Shown here: piece by piece, positions 1 to 9,455 of the stretch
Layout of the letters: each line of letters starts with the position of its first letter
Numbering within the stretch: position 1 is the stretch's first letter
Assembly (NCBI RefSeq): GCF_016786355.1
Contig: NZ_JADWYX010000024.1
Coordinates: 35,816 to 99,815 of the forward strand
Direction of reading: 5' to 3'
DNA length: 64,000 nucleotides
Source of the DNA: Frankia sp. AgB1.9
Lineage (GTDB): Bacteria > Actinomycetota > Actinomycetes > Frankiales > Frankiaceae
Made by a program: the position numbers and the translations under genes
Notes under the pieces: generated by a model
What the model was told of the DNA's origin: nothing
The model's database searches: none
The model's input: only the letters and a program-made list of their open reading frames with translations

Positions 1-841
1 CGGCGAGGAAGTCCAGGACGACGTCCGCGTCGGTGAAGTGGCCGACCTGCGGGTTGTCCGTCGACGCCAGGCCGCGCACCAGCGGGGCGAGCGCGGCGGC
101 GCGGGCGCGGCGCTCGCCAGCCGGCAGCGGCGCGAAGGCGGGCAGCGGCGGACCGAACGGCTCGGCCTTGCCGCGTTCGGCCAGGAACGCCTCGGCGGTC
201 CGGATGATCTCCAGGGAATGCGCCTCGCAGGACTCACTGGTGTCGCCCCAGGCGGTGATCCCGTGGCCGCCGAGGATGCAGCCGATCGCCTGCGGGTAGG
301 TCTCCTTGACCGCGGCGATGTCCAGCCCGAGCTGGAAGCCGGGCCGCCGCCACGGCACCCAGACGACGCGGTTGCCGAAGCACTCCTTCGTCAGTGCCTC
401 ACCGTCGGCCGCGGTCGCCAGCGCGATCCCGGAGTCCGGGTGCAGGTGGTCGACGTGGCTGGCCTCGACCAGGCCGTGCATGGCGGTGTCGATCGACGGC
501 GCGGCTCCGCCGAGGCCGTGGCGGCAGAAATCGAACGCGGCCACCATCTCGTCCTCGTGCTCGACGCCCCGGTAGACGCCGGGCAGGGCCCGCAGCCGGT
601 CGAGGCGCAGCACGGCGAGGCCGGCCTCGGTGAGGGTGCCGAGGTCGCCGCCGGAGCCCTTGACCCACAGCACGTCGATCGGCTGGTCGGTCACCGGGTC
701 GGTCAGCGCGCCCTTGGCGGAGGTGTTGCCGCCGGCGTAGTTGGTGTTGCGGGGGTCGGAGCCGAGCCGGTGCGAGCGCTCGACCAGCTCGGCTGGCGTG
801 TTGGCGGCTGGAGTCGCGGCGGCTGGAGTCTCGGAGTTCAT
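1..841 (-). CDS. rhaEW: Bifunctional rhamnulose-1-phosphate aldolase / lactaldehyde dehydrogenase, N-terminal part (cut by window edge)
   Basis: About 280 N-terminal residues are visible; the C-terminal half lies beyond the left edge. The start (ATG at 839-841) overlaps the rhaI stop as ATGA. The visible part is a class II aldolase/adducin domain with an NYAGGNTSAKG phosphate-binding loop, a metal-site DHLHPDSG motif and a GGHGITAWGDT segment. It matches the N-terminus of the two-domain RhaEW family, whose C-terminal half is an SDR. Family role: cleave L-rhamnulose-1-phosphate to DHAP and L-lactaldehyde, then oxidise lactaldehyde to lactate in the cytoplasm. It is the last visible gene of the rha operon. 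The dehydrogenase half is inferred from family architecture, not seen. Confidence 0.88.
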   Translation of the reverse strand, partial: MNSETPAAATPAANTPAELVERSHRLGSDPRNTNYAGGNTSAKGALTDPVTDQPIDVLWVKGSGGDLGTLTEAGLAVLRLDRLRALPGVYRGVEHEDEMVAAFDFCRHGLGGAAPSIDTAMHGLVEASHVDHLHPDSGIALATAADGEALTKECFGNRVVWVPWRRPGFQLGLDIAAVKETYPQAIGCILGGHGITAWGDTSESCEAHSLEIIRTAEAFLAERGKAEPFGPPLPAFAPLPAGERRARAAALAPLVRGLASTDNPQVGHFTDADVVLDFLA

Positions 842-2004
842 GCGCCCCACCCGGCCTGCTGGCCGCCGGTCCGGTCGGCGACGATCCGCTCGGCGTAGCC
901 GGAGCGGGTGTAGGCGCCCATCGGATCGGGATCGAGTCCTTGTGACTGCCGCAGCTCGGCGAGCAGCGGCCGGACGTCGGTGTTGTACGCGTCCATCAGG
1001 ACGGCGTTCGCGCCGAGGATGTCACCGGCGCGCTGCGCGGCGGCCAGCGCGTCGACGTCGACCAGCAGGGCCTTCGCCGTCGCCTCCTGGACGTTCATCA
1101 CCGAGCGGATCTGCCCGGGGATCTTGGGCTCGATGTTGTGGCACTGGTCGAGCATGAAGGTGATCTCCGAGCTTTCGGCCAGGCCGCCGACGGCGGTCAC
1201 CTCGAACAGGATGCGGAACAGCTGGAACGGGTCGGCCGCGCCGACGATGAGGTCGTCGTCGGCGTAGAAGCGCGAGTTGAAGTCGAACGCCCCGAGCTTC
1301 CCGGCCCGCTGCAGCACGGCGACGATGAACTCGATGTTCGTGCCCGGCGCGTGGTGGCCGGTGTCGACGCAGACCTTGGCCCGCTCACCGAGGGTGAGGC
1401 AGTGCGCGTAGGCGGTGCCCCAGTCCGGCACGTCCATCGTGTAGAAGGCCGGCTCGAACAGCTTGTACTCCAGGATCAGCCGCTGCTCGGCGCCGAGCCG
1501 GGCGTAGACGGCGGCGAGCGCCTCGGCGAGCCGGTCCTGCCGGGCCCGGATGTCGTCCTGGCCGGGGTAGTTGGTGCCGTCGGAGAACCAGAGCTTCAGG
1601 TCGCGCGAGCCGGTCTGGTCCATCACGTCGACGCAGGCCAGCAGGTGGTCGAGGGCCTTGCGGCGCACCCGGGGGTCCGGGTTGGTGACGCTGCCGAGCT
1701 TGTAGTCGTCGTCCTGGAAGACGTTCGCGTTGACGGTCCCGAGCCGGATGCCCGCGTCGGTGGCGGCCTGGCCGAGCTTGGTCCAGTCGTCGACGGAGTC
1801 CCACGGGATGTGCAGGGCGATGCTCGGCGCGACGCCGGTGAAGGCGTGCACCCGGCCGGCGTCGGCGACCTTCTCGAACGGGTCGCGCGGGACGCCCTGC
1901 TGGGCGAAGACCTTGAACCGGGTCCCCGAGTTGCCGAAAGCCCAGGACGGCAGCTCGATCCGCTGCTGCGCCAGGGCCGTCGTGACGGCCTGTCGATCGA
2001 CCAT
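838..2004 (-). CDS. rhaI: L-rhamnose isomerase
   Basis: This 388-residue protein should convert L-rhamnose to L-rhamnulose with a divalent metal. It is the RhaI type (Pseudomonas stutzeri and Gram-positive class) rather than E. coli RhaA. Visible features are the LEYKLFEP, CVDTGHHAPGTN and DFNSRFYADDD segments that carry the metal and catalytic residues of the TIM barrel. ATG 2002-2004 is chosen because the family starts close to this point and the upstream extension of the frame only shadows the neighbouring gene. The stop overlaps the next start (ATGA). It sits 68 bp after the arabinose-isomerase-like gene and is co-directional with it. Confidence 0.93.
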   Translation of the reverse strand: MVDRQAVTTALAQQRIELPSWAFGNSGTRFKVFAQQGVPRDPFEKVADAGRVHAFTGVAPSIALHIPWDSVDDWTKLGQAATDAGIRLGTVNANVFQDDDYKLGSVTNPDPRVRRKALDHLLACVDVMDQTGSRDLKLWFSDGTNYPGQDDIRARQDRLAEALAAVYARLGAEQRLILEYKLFEPAFYTMDVPDWGTAYAHCLTLGERAKVCVDTGHHAPGTNIEFIVAVLQRAGKLGAFDFNSRFYADDDLIVGAADPFQLFRILFEVTAVGGLAESSEITFMLDQCHNIEPKIPGQIRSVMNVQEATAKALLVDVDALAAAQRAGDILGANAVLMDAYNTDVRPLLAELRQSQGLDPDPMGAYTRSGYAERIVADRTGGQQAGWGA

Positions 2005-2072
2005 TGCGGACCTGCTCTCCAAACTGTGAAGTGACGTGTGACGCGGACCTGGCAGGGTGGGGCTGTGCTGGT

Positions 2073-3530
2073 CTAGCCCGGTCCCACCTCCACGACGCCG
2101 ATCCCGAGCAGGTCCGCGGCCGCCCGCAGCCGGGCGCCGAGATGCCCGACGCACAGCGCCCAGTGGTGCGAGATCCCGGTCGCGCTCCAGGCGTCGGTCC
2201 ACTCCCCCGGGTCCTGGCCGAAGTCGACTCGGGACGTCGTGTTGCCGATCTGGAGCAGCGGGCCGGGCACGGTCCGGCCCTCGGAGATGACGAACCGCAG
2301 CTCGCCGCCCGGCAGCTGGGCCAGGCCGAGCAGGGTGACCGGGCCGTGCCGGACGTCGAACTCGACCGAGACGCCCCAGCCGCGCTTGCCGTGGTAGGTG
2401 CCCAGACCGCGCAGCACGGGCCGGCTCTCGCTGACCGCCAGGTGGGCCGGGCCGTCGTGGCCCATCTCGACCACGCCGGCCTCGAAGTCGAGCGCCTGCA
2501 GCTCGGTGAACGAACCGCCGCCGCCGAGCCGGTCGGCGACGAGCATCGCGATCGAGGTTCGCAGCTCGTACTCGCCGGTCGCGGGGACGCCCCGGGCGGT
2601 CAGCAGCGACGCCCCGAGGATCATCCCGGCGCCGAGCCGCTCGTGCTGCTCGCCGTCGAGGCCCCGGTGGTAGTAGGCCAGGCTGTCGAGCTCGAAGTCC
2701 TCGACGAGCCGGTCGAGCCCGACGGAGACGCGGGCGGCCCACTGGAAGTCGTCGTCGACCACGCTCTGGTCGATCTCGAAGATCTCCCGGGCCAGCGCCA
2801 TCCGTTCGCCGACCTCGGCGTCCGTCACGCCCGCGACCCTGACCCGCAGGTCGTCGAACTCCAGGACCTCGATGTGGCCGCCGAGCTTGCCGGACAGCAG
2901 CGCCAGGTCGGTGGAGACGTCGAGCATCCCCGGGTAGAGGTGGCCCATCAGCCCGTGGCGCCCGTGCCGCAGCGCCCCGCGCACGCCCGCGGCCTCGACC
3001 CAGCGGCCGATCTTCGCCCAGGCCCGCTCGTCGTCCAGGTAGCCGGAGACCGAGCGGAACGGGACCCCGGCGCGGGCGAAGGCGTTCGCCATCTCGGGCA
3101 GCGGGCAGGCGCCGCAGTAGGCCAGCCACTGGCCGGTGTCGAAGGTGGCGTGGTCCATCTTCGCCGTCGGCTGCAGGTTGATCAGCAGCACCGGGGCGCC
3201 GGCCCGCTGCGCGATCGGCACCAGCATCGAGGCCGTCATGTAGGTGGTGAGGAAGCCGACGATCAGGTCGCAGCCGGCGGCGCGCAGCTGCTCGGCGGCG
3301 CGCGCGCCATCGGTGGCGTCGGAGATGAAGCCGACGTCGACGACCTCGCAGTCCATCCCGCGCATCCGCGCCCCGACCCGCTCGGCGGACCGGCGCAGTG
3401 TCGGCAGCAGGTCCGGGAACTGCGGCCAGTAGGCCCCCAGGCCGCCCGCGACGAGGCCGACCAGAGGACGCCGGCCCCGAACCCGGTCCAGCTCGGGCGT
3501 CGACGTGAGGAACGCGCCCGCTGTCGTCAT
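2073..3530 (-). CDS. L-fucose/L-arabinose isomerase-family protein
   Basis: The 485-residue protein resembles the AraA/FucI isomerase fold. It has an N-terminal Rossmann-like half (GLVAGGLGAYWPQFPDLLP), a central FLTTYMTASMLVP segment and a C-terminal metal-binding half ending in HHWALCVGH. The start is ATG 3528-3530. It lies inside the rhamnose operon next to rhaI. Its substrate cannot be read from sequence; a second deoxysugar or pentose isomerase, or a rhamnose-related accessory role, are both possible. The 231-bp gap separating it from rhaM holds one copy of the palindromic repeat, which could split or attenuate the operon at this point. Confidence 0.82.
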   Translation of the reverse strand: MTTAGAFLTSTPELDRVRGRRPLVGLVAGGLGAYWPQFPDLLPTLRRSAERVGARMRGMDCEVVDVGFISDATDGARAAEQLRAAGCDLIVGFLTTYMTASMLVPIAQRAGAPVLLINLQPTAKMDHATFDTGQWLAYCGACPLPEMANAFARAGVPFRSVSGYLDDERAWAKIGRWVEAAGVRGALRHGRHGLMGHLYPGMLDVSTDLALLSGKLGGHIEVLEFDDLRVRVAGVTDAEVGERMALAREIFEIDQSVVDDDFQWAARVSVGLDRLVEDFELDSLAYYHRGLDGEQHERLGAGMILGASLLTARGVPATGEYELRTSIAMLVADRLGGGGSFTELQALDFEAGVVEMGHDGPAHLAVSESRPVLRGLGTYHGKRGWGVSVEFDVRHGPVTLLGLAQLPGGELRFVISEGRTVPGPLLQIGNTTSRVDFGQDPGEWTDAWSATGISHHWALCVGHLGARLRAAADLLGIGVVEVGPG

Positions 3531-3613
3531 CGAAGTCTCCGTTCCGCTGAGGCCGGGTGGCCGTTCCCTGTCGATCCGGATCTCGCCGTCGCGGCGGCCA
3601 CCACCTCCGGGCC

Positions 3614-3690
3614 TTGATCGGCGTTTTGGCCCTCTGGTGGTCGCGTCCGAGGTCCGATCACAGCCACGCGAGGGCCGAAACGGCGATCAC
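3614..3690 (+). repeat. Dispersed palindromic element, copy 1
   Basis: Left arm TTGATCGGCGTTTTGGCCCT and right arm AGGGCCGAAACGGCGATCA form an imperfect inverted repeat around a loop of about 40 bp. It lies 71 bp beyond the rhaM stop, inside the rha operon and ahead of the isomerase-like gene. Confidence 0.85.
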
Positions 3691-3761
3691 AGGCACCGAG
3701 GTGGTGGTGTGCACCGGGGAGGTGGTGTGCGGCTGGCCTGCGGGGATCCATGGGATGCGCC

Positions 3762-4112
3762 TTAGCGCGGTGGGCTTGTGGCCGTGAGCTGGTCGTTCAG
3801 GTTGAAGATCTCGTCGAGGAGCTCGAAGCCCTCGTCCGGGCGCTGACCGTCCAGCCCGACGAAGAACCGGCCCATCTCGGCCTGCCACCGGGCGTTGACG
3901 GCGGTGGCGGCCATCGCGGCCTGCGCGGTCGCCAGGTCCTCGGCCTCGACGTAGCCGACGACCAGGCCATCCGGACGGGCGAACAGGGAGTAGTTGCCCC
4001 AGCCGGCGTCGGCGAGCGCGCGCAGCATCTCCGGCCAGACGGCCGCGTGCCACGCCCGGTACTCATCGAGCAGTTCCGGGCGGACGGTCAGCAGAAAGCA
4101 GTACCGGTTCAC
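3762..4112 (-). CDS. rhaM: L-rhamnose mutarotase
   Basis: The 116-residue protein belongs to the RhaM family, which interconverts alpha and beta anomers of L-rhamnose to feed the isomerase. The N-terminus NRYCFLLTVRPELLDEYRAW and the segment HAAVWPEMLRALADAGWGNY carry the family's conserved Tyr, His and Trp residues. I choose the GTG at 4110-4112 because it places NRYCFLL at the usual family position. Translating further upstream adds 50 proline/arginine-rich residues with no family match. A weak AGGT lies about 8 bp upstream. It follows rhaS by 262 bp on the same strand. Confidence 0.88.
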   Translation of the reverse strand: MNRYCFLLTVRPELLDEYRAWHAAVWPEMLRALADAGWGNYSLFARPDGLVVGYVEAEDLATAQAAMAATAVNARWQAEMGRFFVGLDGQRPDEGFELLDEIFNLNDQLTATSPPR

Positions 4113-4316
4113 GGCTGGACCTGCTTCATTTACGCCTCTCCCTGTTCGGGCCAGTCCCGGTCCGACGCGGCAACCATTCCCGGGCCGAGGCGGCAAGGGG
4201 AAAAGGTTCGGCCGCCGCCCGCTGGATGGTCCGGTGGGTGCCCGTCTTCCCGGGACAGGCACCCACCGGAGGTCAGGCGGGATTTCCGCGATCGCGACCG
4301 GCCGTGTTCAGGACCG

Positions 4317-4350
4317 GGCCACACTCAGAATCCGGCCACACTCAGAATCA
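4317..4350. repeat. 17-bp tandem duplication downstream of rhaS
   Basis: Two adjacent 17-bp units (GGCCACACTCAGAATCC / GGCCACACTCAGAATCA). Degenerate units containing CAGAA continue to about 4380, across the rhaS stop codon (4375-4377). Confidence 0.85.
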
Positions 4351-4374
4351 GCCGCGATCAGAATTCGACCGGGC

Positions 4375-5451
4375 TCAGAACTTGAACTGGTCGATGTTGG
4401 TCGAGTCGAACACCGTGGGCGGGCCGAGCACGACCGACGGGCCGTTGCTCCCGCTGCCGGCGAGCACCTTGTACGAGCCGAGCGTGCCGGCCGTGAAGGA
4501 CGATCCCGCGTCGAGCGTCGCCGTGCCCGAGGCGAGCGAGGCGGCGGCGTAGCCGGCCAGGTAGCCGAGGTTCGACGGGTTCCACAGCTCGAACTGCTTG
4601 ACCGTGCCGTCCTTGACGTAGGAGCGCATCTCCGACGGCAGCCCGAGACCGGTCAGGGTGACCTTGGACGCCACGTCCTTGTGGGTCGAGAGGTACTGCG
4701 CCGCGGTCGAGATGCCGACCGTGGTCGGCGAGATGATGCCCTTGAGGTCCGGGTAGGCCGAGAGCAGGCCCTGCAGCACCGTCAGCGAGGTCGCCGGGTC
4801 GTCGTTGCCGTAGACCGTGGAGACCAGCTTCATGTTCGGGTACTTGGCGAGCTGCTGCTTCATGTAGCCGATCCACGCGTTCTGGTTCGTCGCGCTGGCG
4901 GCGGCCGAGAGGATCGCGATCTGGCCGGTGCTGTTGATCTCCTTGGCGAGCAGGTCGACCTCGGACGTGCCGATGGTCTGGGTGTCCGCCTGGTTGATGA
5001 ACAGGTGCGCCGGGCTGCTGCCGCAGCTGATGTCCGAGTCGAACGCGATAATCTTGATCTTGGCGGCCGCCGCCTGGTTCAGCGACGGGCACAGCGCGGA
5101 CGGGTCGTTGCCGGCGATGACGATCGCGTCGGCGTGCGCCTGGATCGCCGCCTGGATCGACGGGATCTGCGCGGCCGCGGTGTCGGAGGTGCCGCTGCTG
5201 ACGACGACCTTCCCGCCGAGCTCGGACAGCGCCTTCTGGCCGCCCTGGTCGGCGAGCACCTCGTACGGGTTCTGGGTGTCCTTCGGGATGAAGTAGACCG
5301 TGAGGCCCTTCTTGATCCCGCCGGCCGACGAGCCGTTCGAGGTGGCAGCGGTACCGCCCGAGGACGACCCACAGGCCGCTAACACCGTTCCGAGCGTCGC
5401 CACCGTGATGGCGACGGTCGTTCTCCTTCGTGCCGACGAGATTTTGAGCAT
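4375..5451 (-). CDS. rhaS: L-rhamnose ABC transporter substrate-binding lipoprotein
   Basis: This 358-residue protein has a lipoprotein signal: a basic N-terminus (ARRR), a hydrophobic stretch and the lipobox LAAC with lipidated Cys near residue 27. The mature part is a periplasmic-binding-protein type I sugar binder (GLTVYFIPKDTQNPYEVLAD, then ADAIVIAGNDPSALCP and IIAFDSDI). Family and neighbours identify it as the extracytoplasmic rhamnose receptor for RhaPQT. It follows rhaQ by 88 bp. Ribose, autoinducer-2 or other sugars are possible ligands by fold alone; rhaM, rhaI and the aldolase downstream make rhamnose the best choice. Confidence 0.9.
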   Translation of the reverse strand: MLKISSARRRTTVAITVATLGTVLAACGSSSGGTAATSNGSSAGGIKKGLTVYFIPKDTQNPYEVLADQGGQKALSELGGKVVVSSGTSDTAAAQIPSIQAAIQAHADAIVIAGNDPSALCPSLNQAAAAKIKIIAFDSDISCGSSPAHLFINQADTQTIGTSEVDLLAKEINSTGQIAILSAAASATNQNAWIGYMKQQLAKYPNMKLVSTVYGNDDPATSLTVLQGLLSAYPDLKGIISPTTVGISTAAQYLSTHKDVASKVTLTGLGLPSEMRSYVKDGTVKQFELWNPSNLGYLAGYAAASLASGTATLDAGSSFTAGTLGSYKVLAGSGSNGPSVVLGPPTVFDSTNIDQFKF

Positions 5452-5539
5452 GGTGGACGTCCCTTTCAGTGATGAGCTACCGGCGCAGGCCCGCGCCGTG
5501 AGGAAGGAGGAAGAAGGAAGGACTGGGGAGCCGGGTGGC

Positions 5540-6580
5540 CTACGCCCGGGGTCTTGTGCGGTGGGTGATCCGGCCGGCGATCCGGGACAGGTTCGGCACG
5601 ACGACGCTGGCCAGCAGCAGGAGGCCGACGACGATCTTCTGGACCTCGGGCTGGACCCCCATCTGGGTGAGGGCCTGCAGCAGGGCGCCGAAGGTGACGG
5701 CCGACAGCACGACCCCGAGCACGGTGCCCTTGCCGCCGAAGATCGACACTCCGCCGAACAGGACGACGGCGACGACGTCCAGCTCGAGCCCGGTGCCGGC
5801 GTCGTAGCTGGCCGAGGAGTTCTTCAGCGTGAACAGGATGCCGGCGAGGGCACACACCAGCCCGGACAGGACGTAGAGGCCGAAGGTGATCTGGTTGACC
5901 CGGACGCCGGAGAACCGGGCCGCCTCGGGCTGGGTGCCGATCGCGACGATGCGCCGGCCCAGCGGCGTCGCGTGCAGCACAACGCCCGTGAGGATCGCGA
6001 GCGCCAGGAAGATCGCCGCCGAGTAGGAGATCTCGGTGCCTGGGATCGGGACGACGCCTATCTTCGTCAGCGAGATCGGGAACCCGGTGATGATCCTGGG
6101 CGCCAGGACGATCTCGGCGATGCCGCGGAACAGGGTCAGCGTCCCGATCGTCACCGCGATCGACGGCAGCCCGACGACCGCGATGAGGAAGCCGTTCAGG
6201 GCCCCGCCGAGCGCGCCCACCAGCAGCGCGATCGCCATCGCGAGCCAGATCGAGAGACCGGCGTGGAACAGGTCACCGGTGACCGTGCCGGCGAGGCCCA
6301 GCATCGACGCGACCGACAGGTCGATGTTGCCGGTCATGATGATGAGCAGGAGCGGGAGCGCCATGATGGCGACCTCGCCCTCGTTCGTCCCGATGAAGAA
6401 GAAGTTCGAGCCGTTCAGGAAGCTCGACGAGTGCGCCGTCCCCATCGCGAAGACGCCGATCAGCAGGACGACCAGCGCGCTTTCCCACCGCAGCGCCTCG
6501 CGCCACAGCGGGCGGGAGCCGGACTCGCCGGCCGGCCGCGTCGGCGCGGCCTCGGGCCGGATGGCGGTATCAGACGTCAC
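5540..6580 (-). CDS. rhaQ: L-rhamnose ABC transporter permease
   Basis: A 346-residue integral membrane protein of the ribose/xylose/AI-2 permease family (BPD_transp_2). It shows about eight to ten hydrophobic segments, the characteristic LLLIIMTGNIDLSVASMLGL motif and the cytoplasmic ATPase-contact segment near VLHATPLGRRIVAIGTQPEA. It overlaps the upstream permease gene by 11 bp, which suggests coupled translation. The P/Q naming follows order only, since the two permeases are homologous. Confidence 0.88.
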   Translation of the reverse strand: MTSDTAIRPEAAPTRPAGESGSRPLWREALRWESALVVLLIGVFAMGTAHSSSFLNGSNFFFIGTNEGEVAIMALPLLLIIMTGNIDLSVASMLGLAGTVTGDLFHAGLSIWLAMAIALLVGALGGALNGFLIAVVGLPSIAVTIGTLTLFRGIAEIVLAPRIITGFPISLTKIGVVPIPGTEISYSAAIFLALAILTGVVLHATPLGRRIVAIGTQPEAARFSGVRVNQITFGLYVLSGLVCALAGILFTLKNSSASYDAGTGLELDVVAVVLFGGVSIFGGKGTVLGVVLSAVTFGALLQALTQMGVQPEVQKIVVGLLLLASVVVPNLSRIAGRITHRTRPRA

Positions 6581-7619
6581 GTCGAGCTCCCTCGGCCGAG
6601 CGCAGGCTTCGCGCGACCCGCAGGCTCAGCCAGCGGTCGAAGGCGATCGCGGCCAGCAGCAGGGCGCCGGCGATCGCCTGGTTCCAGAACGGCGAGACCT
6701 TCGTGGCGACCAGCGCCTGGTTGATGGTGTTGAGCAGCAGCGCCCCGAGCGCCGCGCCGACGACCGTCCCGCTGCCGCCGAAGATGGCGACCCCGCCGAC
6801 GACGACCGCGGCGACGACGGTCAGCTCGTAGCCGTTACCACCCGTCACGTCGATCTGGGCGTGCTGGGCCAGGAAGAGCGCACCGCCGAGGCCCGCGAGA
6901 CCGCCGCTGACCAGGAACGCCGTGAAGACCCGCTTCCCGGCCGGAATGCCCGCGAGCGCCGCCGCCTCCGGGTTGGAGCCGATCGCGTAAAGGTCCCGGC
7001 TCGACCGGAACGACCGCATCAGGTAACCGGCGACCGCCACGACGACGATCACGATGATCGCCAGCCACGGAACGCCGAGGACGGACTCGTACCCGACCTT
7101 CTGGTACGCCTTCGGGATCGCGGCCGGGTTGATGGTCTTGCCGTTGACGATCACGCCGTCGACGCCGCGGACGATGTAGAGCATCGCCAGCGTGACCACC
7201 AGGCTCGGTACCCGCGTCGTCGTCGTGACCAGGCCGTTCACGGCGCCGACCAGCGCTCCGACGGCGATGCCGAGCACGAACCCCAGCACCACCGGGAACC
7301 CCGGATGGTGCTTGAAGACCGACCCGACGATGTACGCCGAGAGGCCGACGACGGAGCCGACCGACAGGTCGACGTTCCGGGTGATGATCACCAAGGTCTC
7401 GCCGACGCCCAGCAGGGCGATCAGGGCGGCGCCGGTCAGCAGCTGCTGGACGCTGTTGCCGCTGGCGAAATGGTGGTTCTTGATCGTGGTCCCGACGAAC
7501 ACCAGCACGATCACCAGCGCGATGCCCAGCTCACGGGCCCGCAGCAGCGACGAGCCCCGGGCGAAGGTGGGCCTGGGCGGGGTCGGCGCGGAAGTCTCGG
7601 GCGCGGTCAGCGTGGTCAT
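6570..7619 (-). CDS. rhaP: L-rhamnose ABC transporter permease
   Basis: The 349-residue second permease of the rhamnose importer is homologous to its neighbour. It has [19 protein letters not shown] in the conserved helix pair and [16 protein letters not shown] in the coupling region. The start overlaps the rhaT stop by 4 bp (ATGA) and its own end overlaps rhaQ by 11 bp, so the two permeases and the ATPase are a tightly coupled translational unit. Confidence 0.88.
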   Translation of the reverse strand: MTTLTAPETSAPTPPRPTFARGSSLLRARELGIALVIVLVFVGTTIKNHHFASGNSVQQLLTGAALIALLGVGETLVIITRNVDLSVGSVVGLSAYIVGSVFKHHPGFPVVLGFVLGIAVGALVGAVNGLVTTTTRVPSLVVTLAMLYIVRGVDGVIVNGKTINPAAIPKAYQKVGYESVLGVPWLAIIVIVVVAVAGYLMRSFRSSRDLYAIGSNPEAAALAGIPAGKRVFTAFLVSGGLAGLGGALFLAQHAQIDVTGGNGYELTVVAAVVVGGVAIFGGSGTVVGAALGALLLNTINQALVATKVSPFWNQAIAGALLLAAIAFDRWLSLRVARSLRSAEGARRDV

Positions 7620-9196
7620 GCCGCGGCTCCCGCTCCGGCGGTGGCGACCGTGCCGGTGGCCGCGCGCATGACCGACGCCTCGTCAGCCTCGGCCCGGCTC
7701 AGCTCTGCGGTCAGCCGGCCCTCGTGCAGGACCAGCACCCGGTCGGCCATCCCGAGCACCTCGGGCAGGTCGGAGGAGATCATCAGCACGGCCATCCCGC
7801 CCGCGACCAGCTCGTCGAGGATGCGGTGCACCTCGGCCTTCGTCCCGACGTCGATGCCCCGGGTCGGCTCGTCAATGATCAGCAGCCTGGGCTCCCGGGC
7901 CAGCCACTTGCCCAGCACGACCTTCTGCTGGTTGCCGCCGGACAGCGTCGACACGGGGTCGCGCAGGTCGCCGGACTTCAGCCGCAGCCGCTCGCCCCAG
8001 GTACGCGCCAGCGCCCGTTCGTCCGAGCGCCGCACCAGCCCGAACCGGCGCAGCCCCGCGAGTGAGGCGAGGGCGACGTTGTGGTCGATGCCGAGCTCCA
8101 TCACGAGGCCCTGCTGGCGGCGGTCCTCCGGCACCAGCGCGACGCCGGCGGCCATCGCGGCCTGCGGTGAGCCGTTCGGTAACGCGCGGCCGTCGACGCG
8201 CACGGTTCCGCCGGTGCGCCGGTCGATCCCGAAGATTGCCCGGGCGACCTCGCTGCGGCCGGCCCCGACCAGGCCCGCCAGCGCGACAATCTCACCGCGG
8301 CGCACCGTCAGGAAGATGTCGTCGAACACCCCGACGCTGCTGAGGTGCTCGACCTCCAGCACGACGTCGCCCGGGGTCGTGTCGGACTTCGGGAAGAGGC
8401 TGTCGAGGTCGCGGCCGACCATCGAGCGGATGATGTCGTCGACGGTCAGGTCCTCGATCGGGTCCGTCCGCACGAACGCGCCGTCCCGCATCACGGTGAC
8501 GCGTTGGCAGCTCGCGAAGACCTCCTGGAGGCGGTGCGAGACGAACAGCACCGCCGCGCCCTGCGAACGCAGCGTGCGCATGACCTCGAACAGCCGCTCG
8601 ACCTCGACGTTCGTCAGCGCGGCGGTCGGCTCGTCCATCACCAGGACGGTGGCGTTGCGCGACAGCGCCTTGGCGATCTCGACGATCTGCTGGTCTGCGA
8701 CGGACAGCCCGCGAGCGAGGCGCTGCGGGTCGAGGCGGACACCCAGGCGGGCGAAGACCTCGGCCGCTGCCCGGTTCATGGCGCCCCGGTCGATCACGCG
8801 GCCCCGGCCGAGCTGCTGGCGGCCCATGAAGATGTTCTCGGCGACCGACAGGTCGGGGAAGAGCGTCGGCTCCTGGTAGATGATCGAGATGCCGGCCGCC
8901 CGGGAGGCGTTCGGGCCGTTGAAGGTGACGGGTTCTCCGCCGACGACGAGGGTTCCGCCGTCCGCCTGGTGCACGCCGGCGAGGATCTTGATGAGGGTCG
9001 ACTTGCCGGCACCGTTCTCGCCGAGCAGCGCGTGCGCCTCGCCCGGGTAAAGCGTGATCGAGCCGTTGACCAGGGCCTTCACTGGGCCGAAGTGCTTGGT
9101 CGCCCCCTGCAGTACGAGGGCCGGGGTCGCCCCCTCATGTGACAGGGCCGGGGTCGTCGCCGGGTCCCCCGCGGTCTTTCCCAATCGATCGGACAT
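7616..9196 (-). CDS. rhaT: L-rhamnose ABC transporter ATP-binding protein
   Basis: This 526-residue tandem-ATPase sugar importer subunit has a first Walker A GENGAGKS near residues 59-66 and a Walker [11 protein letters not shown]. The second half has a degenerate P-loop (GLVGAGRS) and a canonical signature LSGGNQQK, as is typical of MglA/RbsA/RhaT proteins. I start it at ATG 9194-9196 (MSDRLG). The frame can be opened to an ATG at 9236-9238, but that codon lies inside the LacI-type palindrome 9225-9238. A GAGGAGGGG Shine-Dalgarno-like stretch lies just upstream of the chosen start. It is the first gene of the operon and the likely point of control. Confidence 0.9.
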   Translation of the reverse strand: MSDRLGKTAGDPATTPALSHEGATPALVLQGATKHFGPVKALVNGSITLYPGEAHALLGENGAGKSTLIKILAGVHQADGGTLVVGGEPVTFNGPNASRAAGISIIYQEPTLFPDLSVAENIFMGRQQLGRGRVIDRGAMNRAAAEVFARLGVRLDPQRLARGLSVADQQIVEIAKALSRNATVLVMDEPTAALTNVEVERLFEVMRTLRSQGAAVLFVSHRLQEVFASCQRVTVMRDGAFVRTDPIEDLTVDDIIRSMVGRDLDSLFPKSDTTPGDVVLEVEHLSSVGVFDDIFLTVRRGEIVALAGLVGAGRSEVARAIFGIDRRTGGTVRVDGRALPNGSPQAAMAAGVALVPEDRRQQGLVMELGIDHNVALASLAGLRRFGLVRRSDERALARTWGERLRLKSGDLRDPVSTLSGGNQQKVVLGKWLAREPRLLIIDEPTRGIDVGTKAEVHRILDELVAGGMAVLMISSDLPEVLGMADRVLVLHEGRLTAELSRAEADEASVMRAATGTVATAGAGAAA

Positions 9197-9224
9197 CGAC
9201 GGCTGGCCCCTCCTCGTCGACTCA

Positions 9225-9238
9225 GTGAAACCTTTCAC
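9225..9238. promoter_or_regulatory. LacI-type operator upstream of rhaT
   Basis: GTGAAA-CC-TTTCAC is a perfect 6-bp-arm inverted repeat with a 2-bp centre, the classic shape of LacI-family operators. It lies 29 bp upstream of the chosen rhaT start and faces the divergent LacI-type gene. Binding is inferred, not shown. Confidence 0.75.
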
Positions 9239-9417
9239 GTTCGGAGTGCCCAGAAGCTAACCGGACGGCCGCAACAGGGTCAAGGGGCAAGTTGCCGGAT
9301 CGTTACGACATGCCGCCCGTGGCACAACTACCGAGATCTGGGAGCGTTGGCCCAGCTCGGTGGCGTAACGTCGCGGTCGGTCACACGCTTCCGACGGCGA
9401 CAACCGGACGCTAGCGG

Positions 9418-9431
9418 TTGATACGGTTCAA
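9418..9431. promoter_or_regulatory. Possible second LacI-type half-conserved operator
   Basis: TTGATACGGTTCAA has TTGA/TCAA outer arms and a central CG, matching the general LacI operator shape. It lies 25 bp before the regulator's start, where autoregulation would be expected. The inner positions are not symmetric. Confidence 0.35.
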
Positions 9432-9455
9432 ATCGGTCTTCGCGGAGGGAGGGAC

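Noticed and set aside
1138..2034. Long reading frame on the plus strand opposite rhaI
   Set aside because: It is a GC-bias shadow: Val/Gly/Arg/Asp-rich, no family motif, opposite a gene with clear catalytic motifs. Many similar antisense frames (such as 2004-3617, 26038-27966, 38145-41051, 57948-59354) were rejected for the same reason.
9197..9238. N-terminal extension of rhaT to ATG 9236-9238
   Set aside because: The start would lie inside the LacI-type palindrome and the added 14 residues match nothing in the family, while MSDRLG has a better ribosome site.
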